DNA from: CAYGVX01 sp964544285 | Lineage (GTDB): Archaea; Thermoproteota; Bathyarchaeia; Bathyarchaeales; SOJC01 | Length of the DNA stretch: 11,491 nucleotides | Direction of reading: 5' to 3' | NCBI GenBank assembly: GCA_964544285.1 | Contig: CAZJAQ010000043.1 | Location: 1-11,491, forward strand | Shown: piece after piece, positions 1 through 5,697 of the stretch | How the letters are laid out: each line of letters opens with the position of its first letter | Numbering within the stretch: the first letter of the stretch is position 1 | Program-made: the position numbers and the translations under genes | The notes under the pieces: model-generated | What the model saw: only the letters and a program-made list of their open reading frames with translations | What the model was told of the DNA's origin: nothing | Database searches by the model: none

Positions 1-58
1 TCGCCTGAGGGGAGGGGAAGAGAATACATAAAACCCGTCTATTAGGTGGCGTTGGTGT

Positions 59-1036
59 TCAGCTTAGTCCGAGCACTTCCTTAAGATAGGCGTGGTAGGG
101 ACCGAGTTTTCCACCGTAGTTTCCAGCGGTAATCCTGACGACGCCGGGCACTTTCACGGCTGCTCTGATTCCCTCTGCCATCGCTTTTTTCACGGCGTCT
201 AGGCTGAGTCCGTTGATGACGATTTCGTAGACGCAGTCTACGCCGTCGGGTATCTGCGAGTCCGCTACTAACCCTTTAAGCCTTGGACAGTAGGGGTGGT
301 TGGTCGAGGCTTTGAGCTTGTACTTGATGGAGCCTGCTTTCGAACCCGACCTGCAGACGCCCCCTGGGAAGGGCATTATCACTCCTTTAGCCTTAGCGGT
401 GATGGCTTCTGCAGCCTTCTCTGCTGCCTGCAAACCCGTTGTGGTGTTCTCGGCCATGATGATGAGGTTGCCTCCGGCGATTGCTTTGGTGGCGCCGAAG
501 TTGTCCTCCACCGTGAACTCGCCTTCCATGACTGGAATCCGCCACACTTTCCTGTCCGCTAGAGTGTCTCTTTTTTGGAAGCCGTCTCCGAAGAGGCGGA
601 GGCTCCGTCCCACCTTCAACCTTCTCTTCGCTTCTCGCAGCCCGTCGAAGGCAGCAGTCGTGGGACAAGTCATGATACATTGTCCGATCCTGAGGACCAT
701 TTGAGCTTTCAAGTCTAGGCGCGTTTTGTGGTAGATTTGGATTAACGTTCCCGGTCTTCTGTCTGGTGTTTCGTTTGGCTGTGCGGTGCTCTCTATTCCT
801 GCTTCTGCTGGGGACATGATGATTGAGGAGGCGAAGCCTGTGGCGGTTCTGGCCGCGATGTTTGCCCATTTCTCGTTTTCCGCTGTAATTAAGACTCGTC
901 CTACCCACATGCCGAACATTTCGGCGAACGTGTCTTCTATGGTGCAGATGTTTCCGGTTTCGAGGTCTCTGACTTTGAAGAGTTTGTTTTTGTCGTCGTA
1001 TTCGAGCGTTTGGAGGGTGTTTTCGCTTTGTGACAT
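59..1036 (-). CDS. ftr: Formylmethanofuran--tetrahydromethanopterin N-formyltransferase
   Basis: This cytoplasmic enzyme transfers the formyl group between formylmethanofuran and tetrahydromethanopterin, the second step of the archaeal methyl branch of the Wood-Ljungdahl pathway and of methanogenesis. The 325-aa product matches the family along its length: EDTFAEMF near residue 34, SPAEAGIES near 75, ETPDRRPG near 89, GQCIMTCPTTAAF near 118, VMEGEFTVEDN near 170, MPFPGGVCRSGSKAG near 222, VYEIVINGL near 270, and the C-terminal VRITAGNYGGKLGPY. Known Ftr proteins are close to 300 aa; the surplus is an N-terminal extension of about 30 residues before the usual start region. No internal Met lies at the usual family start, so ATG at 1036 is the natural choice, with GGGGT a few bases upstream. 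No other C1-pathway gene is visible here, so its partners must be encoded elsewhere. Coding-strand third positions favour A and C. Confidence 0.96.
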   Translation of the reverse strand: MSQSENTLQTLEYDDKNKLFKVRDLETGNICTIEDTFAEMFGMWVGRVLITAENEKWANIAARTATGFASSIIMSPAEAGIESTAQPNETPDRRPGTLIQIYHKTRLDLKAQMVLRIGQCIMTCPTTAAFDGLREAKRRLKVGRSLRLFGDGFQKRDTLADRKVWRIPVMEGEFTVEDNFGATKAIAGGNLIIMAENTTTGLQAAEKAAEAITAKAKGVIMPFPGGVCRSGSKAGSIKYKLKASTNHPYCPRLKGLVADSQIPDGVDCVYEIVINGLSLDAVKKAMAEGIRAAVKVPGVVRITAGNYGGKLGPYHAYLKEVLGLS

Positions 1037-1093
1037 TTTTGACCCCGTTTTTTAGGAGTTCATTTCTGTCCTAGGCTTTTAGACATTGCGGTA

Positions 1094-1370
1094 TGACATT
1101 CTGCAATCTGAAAACCGAGTTATGTTGGGCTAGAAGAAACAAGCAATTCAGGATGATGCTCTTTTGGCTCTTTGGAACCGCTCTTGGAAAGCGTGTGAGG
1201 AAAATCAGAAAAAAAGGTTGCGGAGTTGGCTAGGTCCCTGTGAGTATGGAGTGTGCCAGAGCGCACAGATGCCGAGTTGCTGGCAAATGGCTCTTGCTTT
1301 CTTTCTCAGTTGCTTGAACCGTCAATGCAAGCTTTGCCGAGATGAGATTCCCAGTTTACGCTTCAGGTGA
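1094..1370 (+). pseudogene. Possible frameshifted small Cys-rich protein
   Basis: I do not recognise the family. From about 1134 to the TGA at 1368-1370 one frame encodes a protein-like stretch of roughly 78 residues: QDDALLALWNRSWKACEEN, then CEYGVC, PSCWQMALAFFLSCLNRQCKLC. It has six cysteines, two of them in a CKLC pair, and a hydrophobic stretch. It has no good start: an in-frame TAG lies at 1131-1133, and the first usable codon is TTG 1164 inside the conserved-looking part. A short frame from ATG 1094 (MTFCNLKTELCWARRNKQ) would join it naturally if one base were added near 1140 in the A-rich run. I therefore read it as one gene of about 91 codons broken by a 1-nt deletion. Chance coding cannot be excluded. 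The end overlaps the convergent gene at 1363-1740 by 8 bp. Confidence 0.35.
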
Positions 1371-1740
1371 CGCCGAATATTGACTCAAGCCGATCGCTAG
1401 TTTGACCGATGATTAAATGATATTTTCGGCTGAAAAACTTGGTAATGTCCTTCCACTCTTCGGTTGCTGGGTACCAACGCCACAATCTCGCCCGAGCACG
1501 TATCGATGGAACCAGAGGCAGAATGATTCTAATCTCTACTGGAGGTGAGTGTTCAGCCGTTGTTTTGATGCGATAGAACTGCCTTATCTTGTGTCGTGGC
1601 GGAGGCTTAGGGCCTGTCTTGGACTTGGCTGCGTTTGTGAATCCCGTTCGCGTGACTTCGCTGAAGACCACGCAAATATCATCAGTGGGAAAGACTGCGA
1701 CGTTTTTCCCTTTTCTGGTTGCTTGACCTTTTTCGCTCAA
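1363..1740 (-). CDS. Orphan beta-sandwich module resembling a domain of prokaryotic surface proteins
   Basis: This 125-aa product starts at TTG 1740, preceded by an AGGGGAG Shine-Dalgarno motif at 1745-1751; the frame has no ATG upstream before a stop at 1777-1779. The sequence follows a pattern I know from repeat modules in large secreted archaeal and bacterial proteins: a strand ending in FSEVTRTGFT, then TGPKPPP, then a tyrosine strand ending in TTAE, then VEIRIILP, then RLWRWYP..EEWKDIT, and finally IIGQTSDRLESIFGV. In those proteins the module sits outside the cell as one of many. Here there is no signal peptide and no transmembrane segment, and the frame ends exactly at the module's C-terminal edge. 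It may be a cytoplasmic stand-alone derivative or the surviving 3' end of a decayed surface-protein gene. Binding partners are unknown. Confidence 0.55.
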   Translation of the reverse strand: MSEKGQATRKGKNVAVFPTDDICVVFSEVTRTGFTNAAKSKTGPKPPPRHKIRQFYRIKTTAEHSPPVEIRIILPLVPSIRARARLWRWYPATEEWKDITKFFSRKYHLIIGQTSDRLESIFGVT

Positions 1741-1865
1741 GTTCTCCCCTAGGGTGTAATGTATTGCTTTGAGGCTTTAGCATTTTCGTTTGTGACGCAA
1801 AACATTATAGCCAAAGCTAGCTGAATGACCGTGAAGAAATATGCTTAAGCAGTCTTTTGACTGAG

Positions 1866-2347
1866 CTATCGCTTTCCTTTCATTTCATTGTAGAGATATC
1901 CAAACCAGCAGAATGACTCTGGTATATTGAACTCCTTTCTCCACCCATATATCAGAGGTCTCCCCTTTTCCCATGCTATTTTGACCCAATAACCCAAGAA
2001 TTTGTGAACTGATTTCTTGCTTATGAGTTCTCATCCACAAGAAACCCTATTTCATTAAAGAACCATCCTATAAGGTCAATGTCGAGCCAGATTTCAGAAG
2101 GTTCAGGTTCCACTGAAACTACTGGACCATGTTTTCTGACAAAATCATCGTAGTCCTTGACTTCTATGGCTAGGAGCTTCCTTACTGCCTTACTAAACCT
2201 TCCGCTACCCCAAATCGAATAGACTTCCATGAAAAAGTCTGCCTATCTTGTTCTAGTTTGTTCTCGGAGCTGCATGGAAGAATAGATTATTCCTGCTGCC
2301 ACAGTGGCAGCTGCAACTACTATCGAAACTGTTTCTACGTCGACCAT
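1866..2347 (-). pseudogene. Membrane-anchored protein of an archaeal paralog family, copy 1, broken by TAG and a frameshift
   Basis: Reading from ATG 2347 (GGTGG motif just upstream), the first 34 codons give MVDVETVSIVVAAATVAAG and a single N-terminal membrane helix ending in REQTRTR. An in-frame TAG follows at 2243-2245. The same frame then continues as ADFFMEVYSIW, KDYDDFVRKHG and IGWFFNEIGFLVDEN until TAA at 2021-2023. Around 2028 one base is missing; the next frame carries on as LISKKSVHKFLGYW, WEKGRPLIYG and WFGYLYNEMKGKR, ending in TAG at 1866-1868. The assembled product (about 160 aa) aligns end to end with the copy at 5988-6504: MVD start, membrane helix, W..DYDD or WTDLDDYV, FF..IG.LV, WEK..P.I, and W(F)(G/E)YLYNEMK. 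It resembles DUF4760-type small membrane proteins, an assignment I make with caution. The TAG sits where copy 2 has Arg (KTRR), so a single mutation of CAG or CGA could explain it. Confidence 0.8.
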
Positions 2348-2380
2348 CTCTGCCACCTTAGCCACTGATGTGCAGTATTC

Positions 2381-2408
2381 CTGCAGTTGAGCTATAACTT
2401 TTTTCCGC
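2381..2408 (-). promoter_or_regulatory. Promoter of membrane-protein copy 1, shared with copy 2
   Basis: On the minus strand this reads GCGGAAAAAAGTTATAGCTC followed by AACTGCAG. The same block, with two fewer A and small changes, lies at 5927-5951 upstream of the paralog. The purine stretch resembles a BRE and TTATA is the TATA box, ending 46 nt before the start codon, so the leader would be about 20 nt with the GGTGG motif inside it. Confidence 0.7.
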
Positions 2409-2411
2409 AAC

Positions 2412-2433
2412 GTGGTGGTTTGGGTTAGGGGGT
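2412..2433 (+). other. G-run tract with two-tetrad quadruplex potential
   Basis: Four successive G runs (GG, GG, GGG, GGGGG) separated by T, TTT and TTA lie directly upstream of the copy 1 promoter. The pattern could fold as a weak quadruplex on the plus strand. This is a sequence observation only. Confidence 0.35.
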
Positions 2434-2442
2434 AAATTTTTA

Positions 2443-2528
2443 TCCAACCAACCAAACCAAACCAACCAAAAACGGACGACGACGACGACCACGACGAACG
2501 ACGACGGACGACGACGACGGACGACGGT
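2443..2528. repeat. Compound simple-sequence repeat: AACC/AAACC followed by GAC/CGA
   Basis: From about 2443 to 2472 the plus strand is made of AACC and AAACC units. From about 2473 to 2528 it is almost entirely GAC or CGA triplets with a few interruptions. Open frames through it encode only runs of a few residue types and look non-coding. Such a long compound microsatellite is uncommon in archaeal intergenic DNA. It lies 35 nt upstream of the copy 1 promoter block, on the side where copy 2 carries its palindromic element. Confidence 0.85.
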
Positions 2529-2724
2529 TAACGGCTTACGGATAGCTAAAAGCCTGTTTACCAGATTCAGCATACATCTATGGATAATAGAGCAGGAAGA
2601 AACCATCAGTAGAGATGTGATCGAAATCGAGTAAACGCTCATGAACACCTTCAGCGCGCGTCAAGATTGCCAGATTGTCCTTCCTCATAGCACGCGCTAA
2701 TCAAAAATGGAAGGATGAATTTGG
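2529..2724. other. Intergenic stretch, possible 36-codon minus-strand ORF at 2578-2688
   Basis: No well-supported gene is present between the simple repeat and the inverted-repeat arm. One minus-strand frame from ATG 2688 to TAG 2578-2580 gives a 36-residue product containing NLAILTRAEGVHERLLDFDH, which looks protein-like in composition. It has no ribosome-binding site or clear promoter. It could be a small gene or a remnant; I have no family for it. Confidence 0.25.
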
Positions 2725-2770
2725 CCTATTAGGACGGTCTAGGCTAGGCGCAGAGCACACAAAAGCACAA
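2725..2770 (+). repeat. Inverted-repeat arm A (46 bp)
   Basis: This segment begins CCTATTAGGACGGTCTAG and continues CTAGGCGCAGAG, then an A/C-rich tail ending CACAA. Its reverse complement recurs at 4760-4806 with two substitutions in the first 40 bases and a small A-run difference in the tail. The core contains two short palindromes, CCTA-T-TAGG and CTAG-R-CTAG. The arms bracket the winged-helix/ParA cassette. Similarity stops abruptly at CCTATTAGG on the outer side. Confidence 0.85.
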
Positions 2771-2873
2771 CTCCAGACACGTTATTCTCAATACTTATTC
2801 CCCTTTCATAAACCAGTTAAACCCAAAACACCCAGTCAAACCCAATAAAACTATGGGGGAATAGAAGGCAAAA

Positions 2874-3059
2874 ATGAACAAAGCAAAAGGGTTCTCTCCC
2901 AAAAAACGCAAACAACTACAATGCAAGATAAAGCAAGCATTGAAGGCAGAAATGCGGACACTTTCTACAGAAATGCAGCAAATCCTCTGCGACGACCTAG
3001 TCACAGCACTCCAAAACAGGTTAAACGTGCTAGCCAAAGCCAAATCAAGACACCGCTAA
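2874..3059 (+). CDS. Small basic hypothetical protein
   Basis: This 61-aa, Lys/Arg/Gln-rich protein is likely helical throughout (FSPKKRKQLQCKIKQALKAE, then MRTLSTEMQQILCDDLVTAL, then QNRLNVLAKAK). The ATG at 2874 follows a purine-rich AGAAGG motif. There is no signal peptide or membrane helix. It lies about 100 bp inside inverted-repeat arm A and about 80 bp before the winged-helix gene, in the same orientation, in A/C-biased sequence like that gene. Its charge and helical pattern could suit a nucleic-acid or protein-binding accessory, but I do not recognise a family. Confidence 0.55.
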   Translation: MNKAKGFSPKKRKQLQCKIKQALKAEMRTLSTEMQQILCDDLVTALQNRLNVLAKAKSRHR

Positions 3060-3096
3060 CCACGGAGAGAAACACTGATTCTGAATACATAAATCA

Positions 3097-3104
3097 TTTA
3101 TATT
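3097..3104 (+). promoter_or_regulatory. TATA box for the winged-helix gene at 3141
   Basis: TTTATATT lies about 40 nt before ATG 3141. Initiation about 25 nt downstream would give a leader of roughly 14 nt that just includes the AGAGGT ribosome-binding motif at 3128-3133. Confidence 0.55.
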
Positions 3105-3140
3105 TAGAACAACCAAACCACACGCTAAAGAGGTTTAAAC

Positions 3141-3431
3141 ATGCGACGCTCCAAACTCGAAATGTACATAGACATCATCAAAGTTTTATCCCAACGAGGA
3201 CCCCTCAAGCTAACCCACATCATGTACAAAGCAAACGTAAACTGCAGCGTCCTAAAACAATACCTCAACTTCCTCATCCAACAAAGCCTCGTCGAAGAAC
3301 GCACAATCGGCAAAAAACGCGTAGTCTACGCCGTAACCCAACGAGGCATAACAGTCCTAAAATACTTCCGAGAACTCAAAACCGTCCTCCCAATAATCGA
3401 AGAAGCAAGACGCCTACCCGCCACCCTCTAA
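3141..3431 (+). CDS. Winged helix-turn-helix regulator (ArnR1-like / HTH_45 type)
   Basis: This 96-aa protein is nearly all one winged-helix DNA-binding domain. KLEMYIDIIKVLSQRGPLKL forms helix 1 and its turn. THIMYKANVNCSVLKQYLNF supplies the helix-turn-helix with the recognition helix around residues 30-43. LIQQSLVEERTIGKKRVVYAVT is the beta wing, and GITVLKYFRELKTVLPIIEEA is a C-terminal helix probably used for dimerisation. This is the typical architecture of short archaeal regulators of the ArnR1-like group. ATG 3141 has an AGAGGT motif at good spacing. It is followed on the same strand, 120 bp later, by the coiled-coil winged-helix gene and the ParA ATPase. Codons favour A and C in the third position, opposite to those two genes. 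The target operator is unknown; the inverted repeats that flank the cluster are candidates. Confidence 0.88.
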   Translation: MRRSKLEMYIDIIKVLSQRGPLKLTHIMYKANVNCSVLKQYLNFLIQQSLVEERTIGKKRVVYAVTQRGITVLKYFRELKTVLPIIEEARRLPATL

Positions 3432-3551
3432 ACCCCCCTTCTCCCCAACTTCTCCCAACAAACAACCAGCCAAAACCCCCAACGACAAGTTTCTGAATCT
3501 GTAAGATTGTGTCGTAAGATTTAATAGACTCCCACGCCTTCACTATTGTAG
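3421..3551 (+). promoter_or_regulatory. C-rich tract, composition switch and TATA box upstream of the wHTH-ParA pair
   Basis: Bases 3421-3480 hold 33 C and only 1 G; by 3601-3660 the same strand has 25 G and 4 C. A TATA-like TTTAATA at 3520-3526 sits about 29 nt from the centre of the box to ATG 3552, so transcription may begin at or next to that ATG. No gene is visible in the spacer. Confidence 0.6.
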
Positions 3552-3971
3552 ATGTGTTTGTCAGTCGTGTTGGTTGGTGTGTTGATGGATAGGGTGCGTG
3601 GCAAGGGTTCTGCTGTGTTGTTGGAGAGGATTCGGGAGAGTTTGGATAGGTTGAATGAGAAGATGGAGGTTTTTATTGAGCTTCAGAGGCAGGGGCAGAG
3701 GGGGAAGGAGGGTTTTGTGGTTCAGGATTTGCCTGAGGCTTTGGACGTGATGACTCTTCTTTCGTTGCCCGATCATCTGCGTAAGACCGCTGTAACCATC
3801 TGTAAGCTTGGCCATGCCACTGCGGAGGAGGTGGCAGAGCAGACGAAGCGGGCGCGGGCAGTGGAAAGTGGCTACTTGAATCAGCTAGTTTTGATGGGAT
3901 ATTTGAGGAAGGAGAGAAAGGGACGGAAAGCGTACTTCTTCGTTGAAAATAAAGAAAATAAAGAGGGATAA
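3552..3971 (+). CDS. Coiled-coil plus winged-helix protein paired with a ParA ATPase
   Basis: The 139-aa product has an amphipathic, probably coiled-coil segment at residues 23-48 (LLERIRESLDRLNEKMEVFI) and a winged-helix domain from about residue 60 to the end (LPDHLRKTAVTICKLGHATA, EEVAEQTKRARAVESGYLNQ, LVLMGYLRKERKGRKAYFFV). Two starts are possible. ATG 3552 sits where a leaderless transcript from the TATA box would begin. ATG 3585 (MDRVRGKG) lacks the hydrophobic first residues and follows a GGTG motif; I slightly favour 3585 as the protein start. Only 2 nt separate its stop from the ATPase start, so the two are surely co-transcribed and probably work together. By analogy with archaeal plasmid partition, a DNA-binding adaptor for the ATPase is the natural idea, but this is inference. 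A plain transcriptional regulator is the alternative. Confidence 0.8.
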   Translation: MCLSVVLVGVLMDRVRGKGSAVLLERIRESLDRLNEKMEVFIELQRQGQRGKEGFVVQDLPEALDVMTLLSLPDHLRKTAVTICKLGHATAEEVAEQTKRARAVESGYLNQLVLMGYLRKERKGRKAYFFVENKENKEG

Positions 3972-3973
3972 GC

Positions 3974-4750
3974 TTGGGCAAGATCATAGCAGTTCACAGT
4001 TACAAGGGTGGTACTGGGAAGACGCTTCTGTCTGTGAACCTTGCCGCTGCTTATGCGAGGATGGGGAAGAAGGTTTGTGTTTTAGATTTGGATTTTCGTG
4101 CGCCCAGCCTTCAGTCCATCTTCAAGCTTAACGGTTCTGAGTATTGGCTGAATGATTACTTGAATGGGGCTTGTGAAATCAACAAAGTCTTGGTTGATTA
4201 TACTCCGCAATGCAAATGCAACGGTCAGATGCTGGTGGGATTGGCGAACCCTGCTACTGAAGCCTTGCGGGACATGTCTTCGAAAGACCGTAAATGGGAG
4301 ATGCGGGCGTTGGGGAGGCTGTTGTCGCTTAAGAATACGCTTCTCAACGACATGGAATTAGACTACCTATTGTTCGATACTAGTCCGGGTTTGCAGTATT
4401 CGTCCATAAACGCGATAGTGAGTGCCGATGTTGTGCTTGTGGTGAGTACGATTGATGCGTCTGACGTTGAGGGGACTAAGAGGATGACGCATGAGTTGTA
4501 TGATTTGTTCGAGAAGAAGACGGCTATCCTGATGAACAAGGTGCCCATTGAGTTCTTGTCTACTCCCGTGGAGAGGGACGGTGTTTACAAGCGTTTCGAG
4601 AATACTCACACCCTGCCTGTGTTGAAGGTTATTCCGTGTTTCTGTGACGTGTTGCGTGCTGGGGGGGCGAAGATTTTTACGACGGATGAGCCGGATCATC
4701 CGTTTACGAAGCATGTTGAGGAGATAGCGGCGAAAGTAGAGAAATTCTAG
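3974..4750 (+). CDS. ParA/MinD-family P-loop ATPase
   Basis: This 258-aa product begins at TTG 3974 with a GAGGG motif at 3963-3967 inside the end of the upstream gene. Residues 8-18 contain the deviant Walker A YKGGTGKT. Residues 37-46 have VLDLDFRAPS, and the Walker B region is LLFDTSPGLQY near 133-143, followed by DVVLVVSTIDASDVEG and LMNKVP. These are features of the ParA/MinD/ArsA class, which switches between ATP-bound dimers and monomers on DNA or membranes to position cargo. A CKC pair near residue 58 is unusual and not part of the family core. The end (HVEEIAAKVEKF) could be a short amphipathic helix. The 2-nt gap to the winged-helix gene argues for a DNA-linked role over a purely membrane one. 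Partitioning of DNA, cell positioning and a regulatory role all remain possible. Confidence 0.9.
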   Translation: MGKIIAVHSYKGGTGKTLLSVNLAAAYARMGKKVCVLDLDFRAPSLQSIFKLNGSEYWLNDYLNGACEINKVLVDYTPQCKCNGQMLVGLANPATEALRDMSSKDRKWEMRALGRLLSLKNTLLNDMELDYLLFDTSPGLQYSSINAIVSADVVLVVSTIDASDVEGTKRMTHELYDLFEKKTAILMNKVPIEFLSTPVERDGVYKRFENTHTLPVLKVIPCFCDVLRAGGAKIFTTDEPDHPFTKHVEEIAAKVEKF

Positions 4751-4759
4751 CTTTCTTGC

Positions 4760-4806
4760 TTGTGTTTTTTGTGTTCTCTGCGCCTAGTCTAGACCGTCCT
4801 AATAGG
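4760..4806 (-). repeat. Inverted-repeat arm B (47 bp), overlapping a probable T-run terminator
   Basis: The reverse complement of this segment matches arm A (2725-2770). It begins 9 nt after the TAG of the ParA gene. Its plus-strand face opens with TTGTGTTTTTTGTG, a T-rich run that could act as an archaeal terminator for the wHTH-ParA transcript. No equivalent gene end is seen next to arm A, so termination alone does not explain conservation of the whole unit. Confidence 0.85.
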
Positions 4807-4862
4807 AATGTTGAAAGGGTTGGTGTTGTTTTTTGATATATGTCGATTTTGGAAATAAGCGC

Positions 4863-4873
4863 TTTATTAATAT
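4863..4873 (+). promoter_or_regulatory. TATA-like box for the 4905 gene
   Basis: TTTATTAATAT lies about 35 nt before ATG 4905, giving a predicted leader of about 10 nt that contains GGCGAG. Confidence 0.45.
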
Positions 4874-4904
4874 TTGCGATAGAGGTGTGTTTTAGGCGAG
4901 ACCT

Positions 4905-5147
4905 ATGAAAAGGTTGAGTGAGAAGCGTATGTTGGATTTGCTTGAGCTTCCGCAGAAGGAGAGAGTCCGCCTGTGCAGAGAGATTCGCAGCGTTCTTCAG
5001 CAGAGGGTTCTGGAAGAAAAGGACGTGCAGCTTCAGGTTGAGCCAGAGACAAGGCAGTGTTGTGGCAAGATTGGAATGCCTGCGAAGAATTCGAGTTCTT
5101 ATCTTTCGAGGATTAAGAACAGTCAGGTTTGGAATCGTCTGGTTTAA
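4905..5147 (+). CDS. Small helical hypothetical protein
   Basis: This 80-aa product is strongly charged and predicted helical for its first 50 residues (KRLSEKRMLDLLELPQKERV, RLCREIRSVLQQRVLEEKDV), followed by a looser tail with a CC pair (ETRQCCGKIGMPAKNS). There is no signal peptide or membrane helix. It has a TATA-like box and short leader of its own and lies about 100 bp beyond inverted-repeat arm B. It converges on the pyrophosphatase gene with a 7-nt gap. Third positions favour G and T, like the preceding ParA gene. I recognise no family. The overlapping longer frame at 4918-5184 has a less plausible composition. Confidence 0.55.
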   Translation: MKRLSEKRMLDLLELPQKERVRLCREIRSVLQQRVLEEKDVQLQVEPETRQCCGKIGMPAKNSSSYLSRIKNSQVWNRLV

Positions 5148-5154
5148 CCACACG

Positions 5155-5697
5155 CTAACGACGTTTCGCAGCTGTTTTCTGTGAGTAAAGATTCATGGCG
5201 TAGACGATGAGCTTCCTGGCTTCTTCGGCGTTTTTCCACGCTTTGAACTTGGACCATTTGTGGGGTTCCAAGCGTTTGTACGTTTCGAAGAACTCTTGAA
5301 TCTCCCTCAACAAGTGTTGCTGCACGTGGGCTGTGTCGTTTATGCCGTTAAACCGTGGGTCATCCTTGGGTACGCTTAGGATTTTTGGGTCTTCTCCGCT
5401 CTCGTCTTTCATGATTAGCAAGCCGATGGGTCTTGCTTTGACGATGCAGCCGATTTCTAGGGGTTCGTGGCTCAGAATCATGACGTCCAAGGGGTCGCCG
5501 TCGTGGAACCATGTTTGGGGCATGAAGCCGTACTCGACGGGAAAGACTACGGATGAGTGTAGGACTCGGTCTAGAACGAAGGCTTCCCATTCGGGGTTGT
5601 ACTCGTACTTGTCTCTGGAGCCGCTTATCACTTCGACGACTACGTTAACAACGTGGGGCGGGTCGTCGCCCGATGGGATGTCCTTCCAAAGATTCAT
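5155..5697 (-). CDS. ppa: Soluble inorganic pyrophosphatase (family I)
   Basis: This enzyme hydrolyses pyrophosphate to two phosphates in the cytoplasm, pulling biosynthetic reactions forward. The 180-aa length is typical of prokaryotic family I enzymes. Visible landmarks are EYNPEWEAFVLDRVL near residue 34, FPVEYGFMPQT near 53, the signature HDGDPLDVMIL near 66-76 whose Asp residues bind the metals, and IGLLIMKDESGEDPKILSVP, DPRF, and KRLEPHKWSKF further on. ATG 5697 is the first codon; a TATA-like sequence at 5723-5730 sits about 26 nt upstream, consistent with a leaderless or near-leaderless message. The ion-pumping pyrophosphatase lies 0.9 kb away on the same strand. Having both means pyrophosphate can be either wasted as heat or used to charge the membrane. 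Confidence 0.95.
   Translation of the reverse strand: MNLWKDIPSGDDPPHVVNVVVEVISGSRDKYEYNPEWEAFVLDRVLHSSVVFPVEYGFMPQTWFHDGDPLDVMILSHEPLEIGCIVKARPIGLLIMKDESGEDPKILSVPKDDPRFNGINDTAHVQQHLLREIQEFFETYKRLEPHKWSKFKAWKNAEEARKLIVYAMNLYSQKTAAKRR

Noticed and set aside
2243..2245. In-frame TAG as pyrrolysine in membrane-protein copy 1
   Set aside because: TAG ends three genes in this window in an ordinary way (ParA at 4748-4750, SatP at 9348-9350, copy 2 at 6502-6504), copy 1 has a second lesion, and no pyl gene is present.
2358..2648. Minus-strand 96-aa frame through the GAC repeat, with runs of Val and Arg
   Set aside because: It is produced by the simple repeat; composition is low-complexity and it overlaps the true promoter and start of copy 1.
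2725..2770. Repeat arms as C/D box guide RNA or transposon ends
   Set aside because: No RTGATGA/CTGA boxes at proper spacing, and no transposase or target-site duplication next to the arms, so neither label is supported.
2921..3496. Plus-strand 191-aa frame rich in Pro, Thr, Asn and His
   Set aside because: Shadow of the A/C-rich strand over the small basic protein and the winged-helix gene, which have clear domain structure, start signals and codon pattern.
3118..5158. Shared ACCACACGCTAA at about 3118 and 5148
   Set aside because: A 12-base match is expected by chance several times in a window this long, and flanks do not align.
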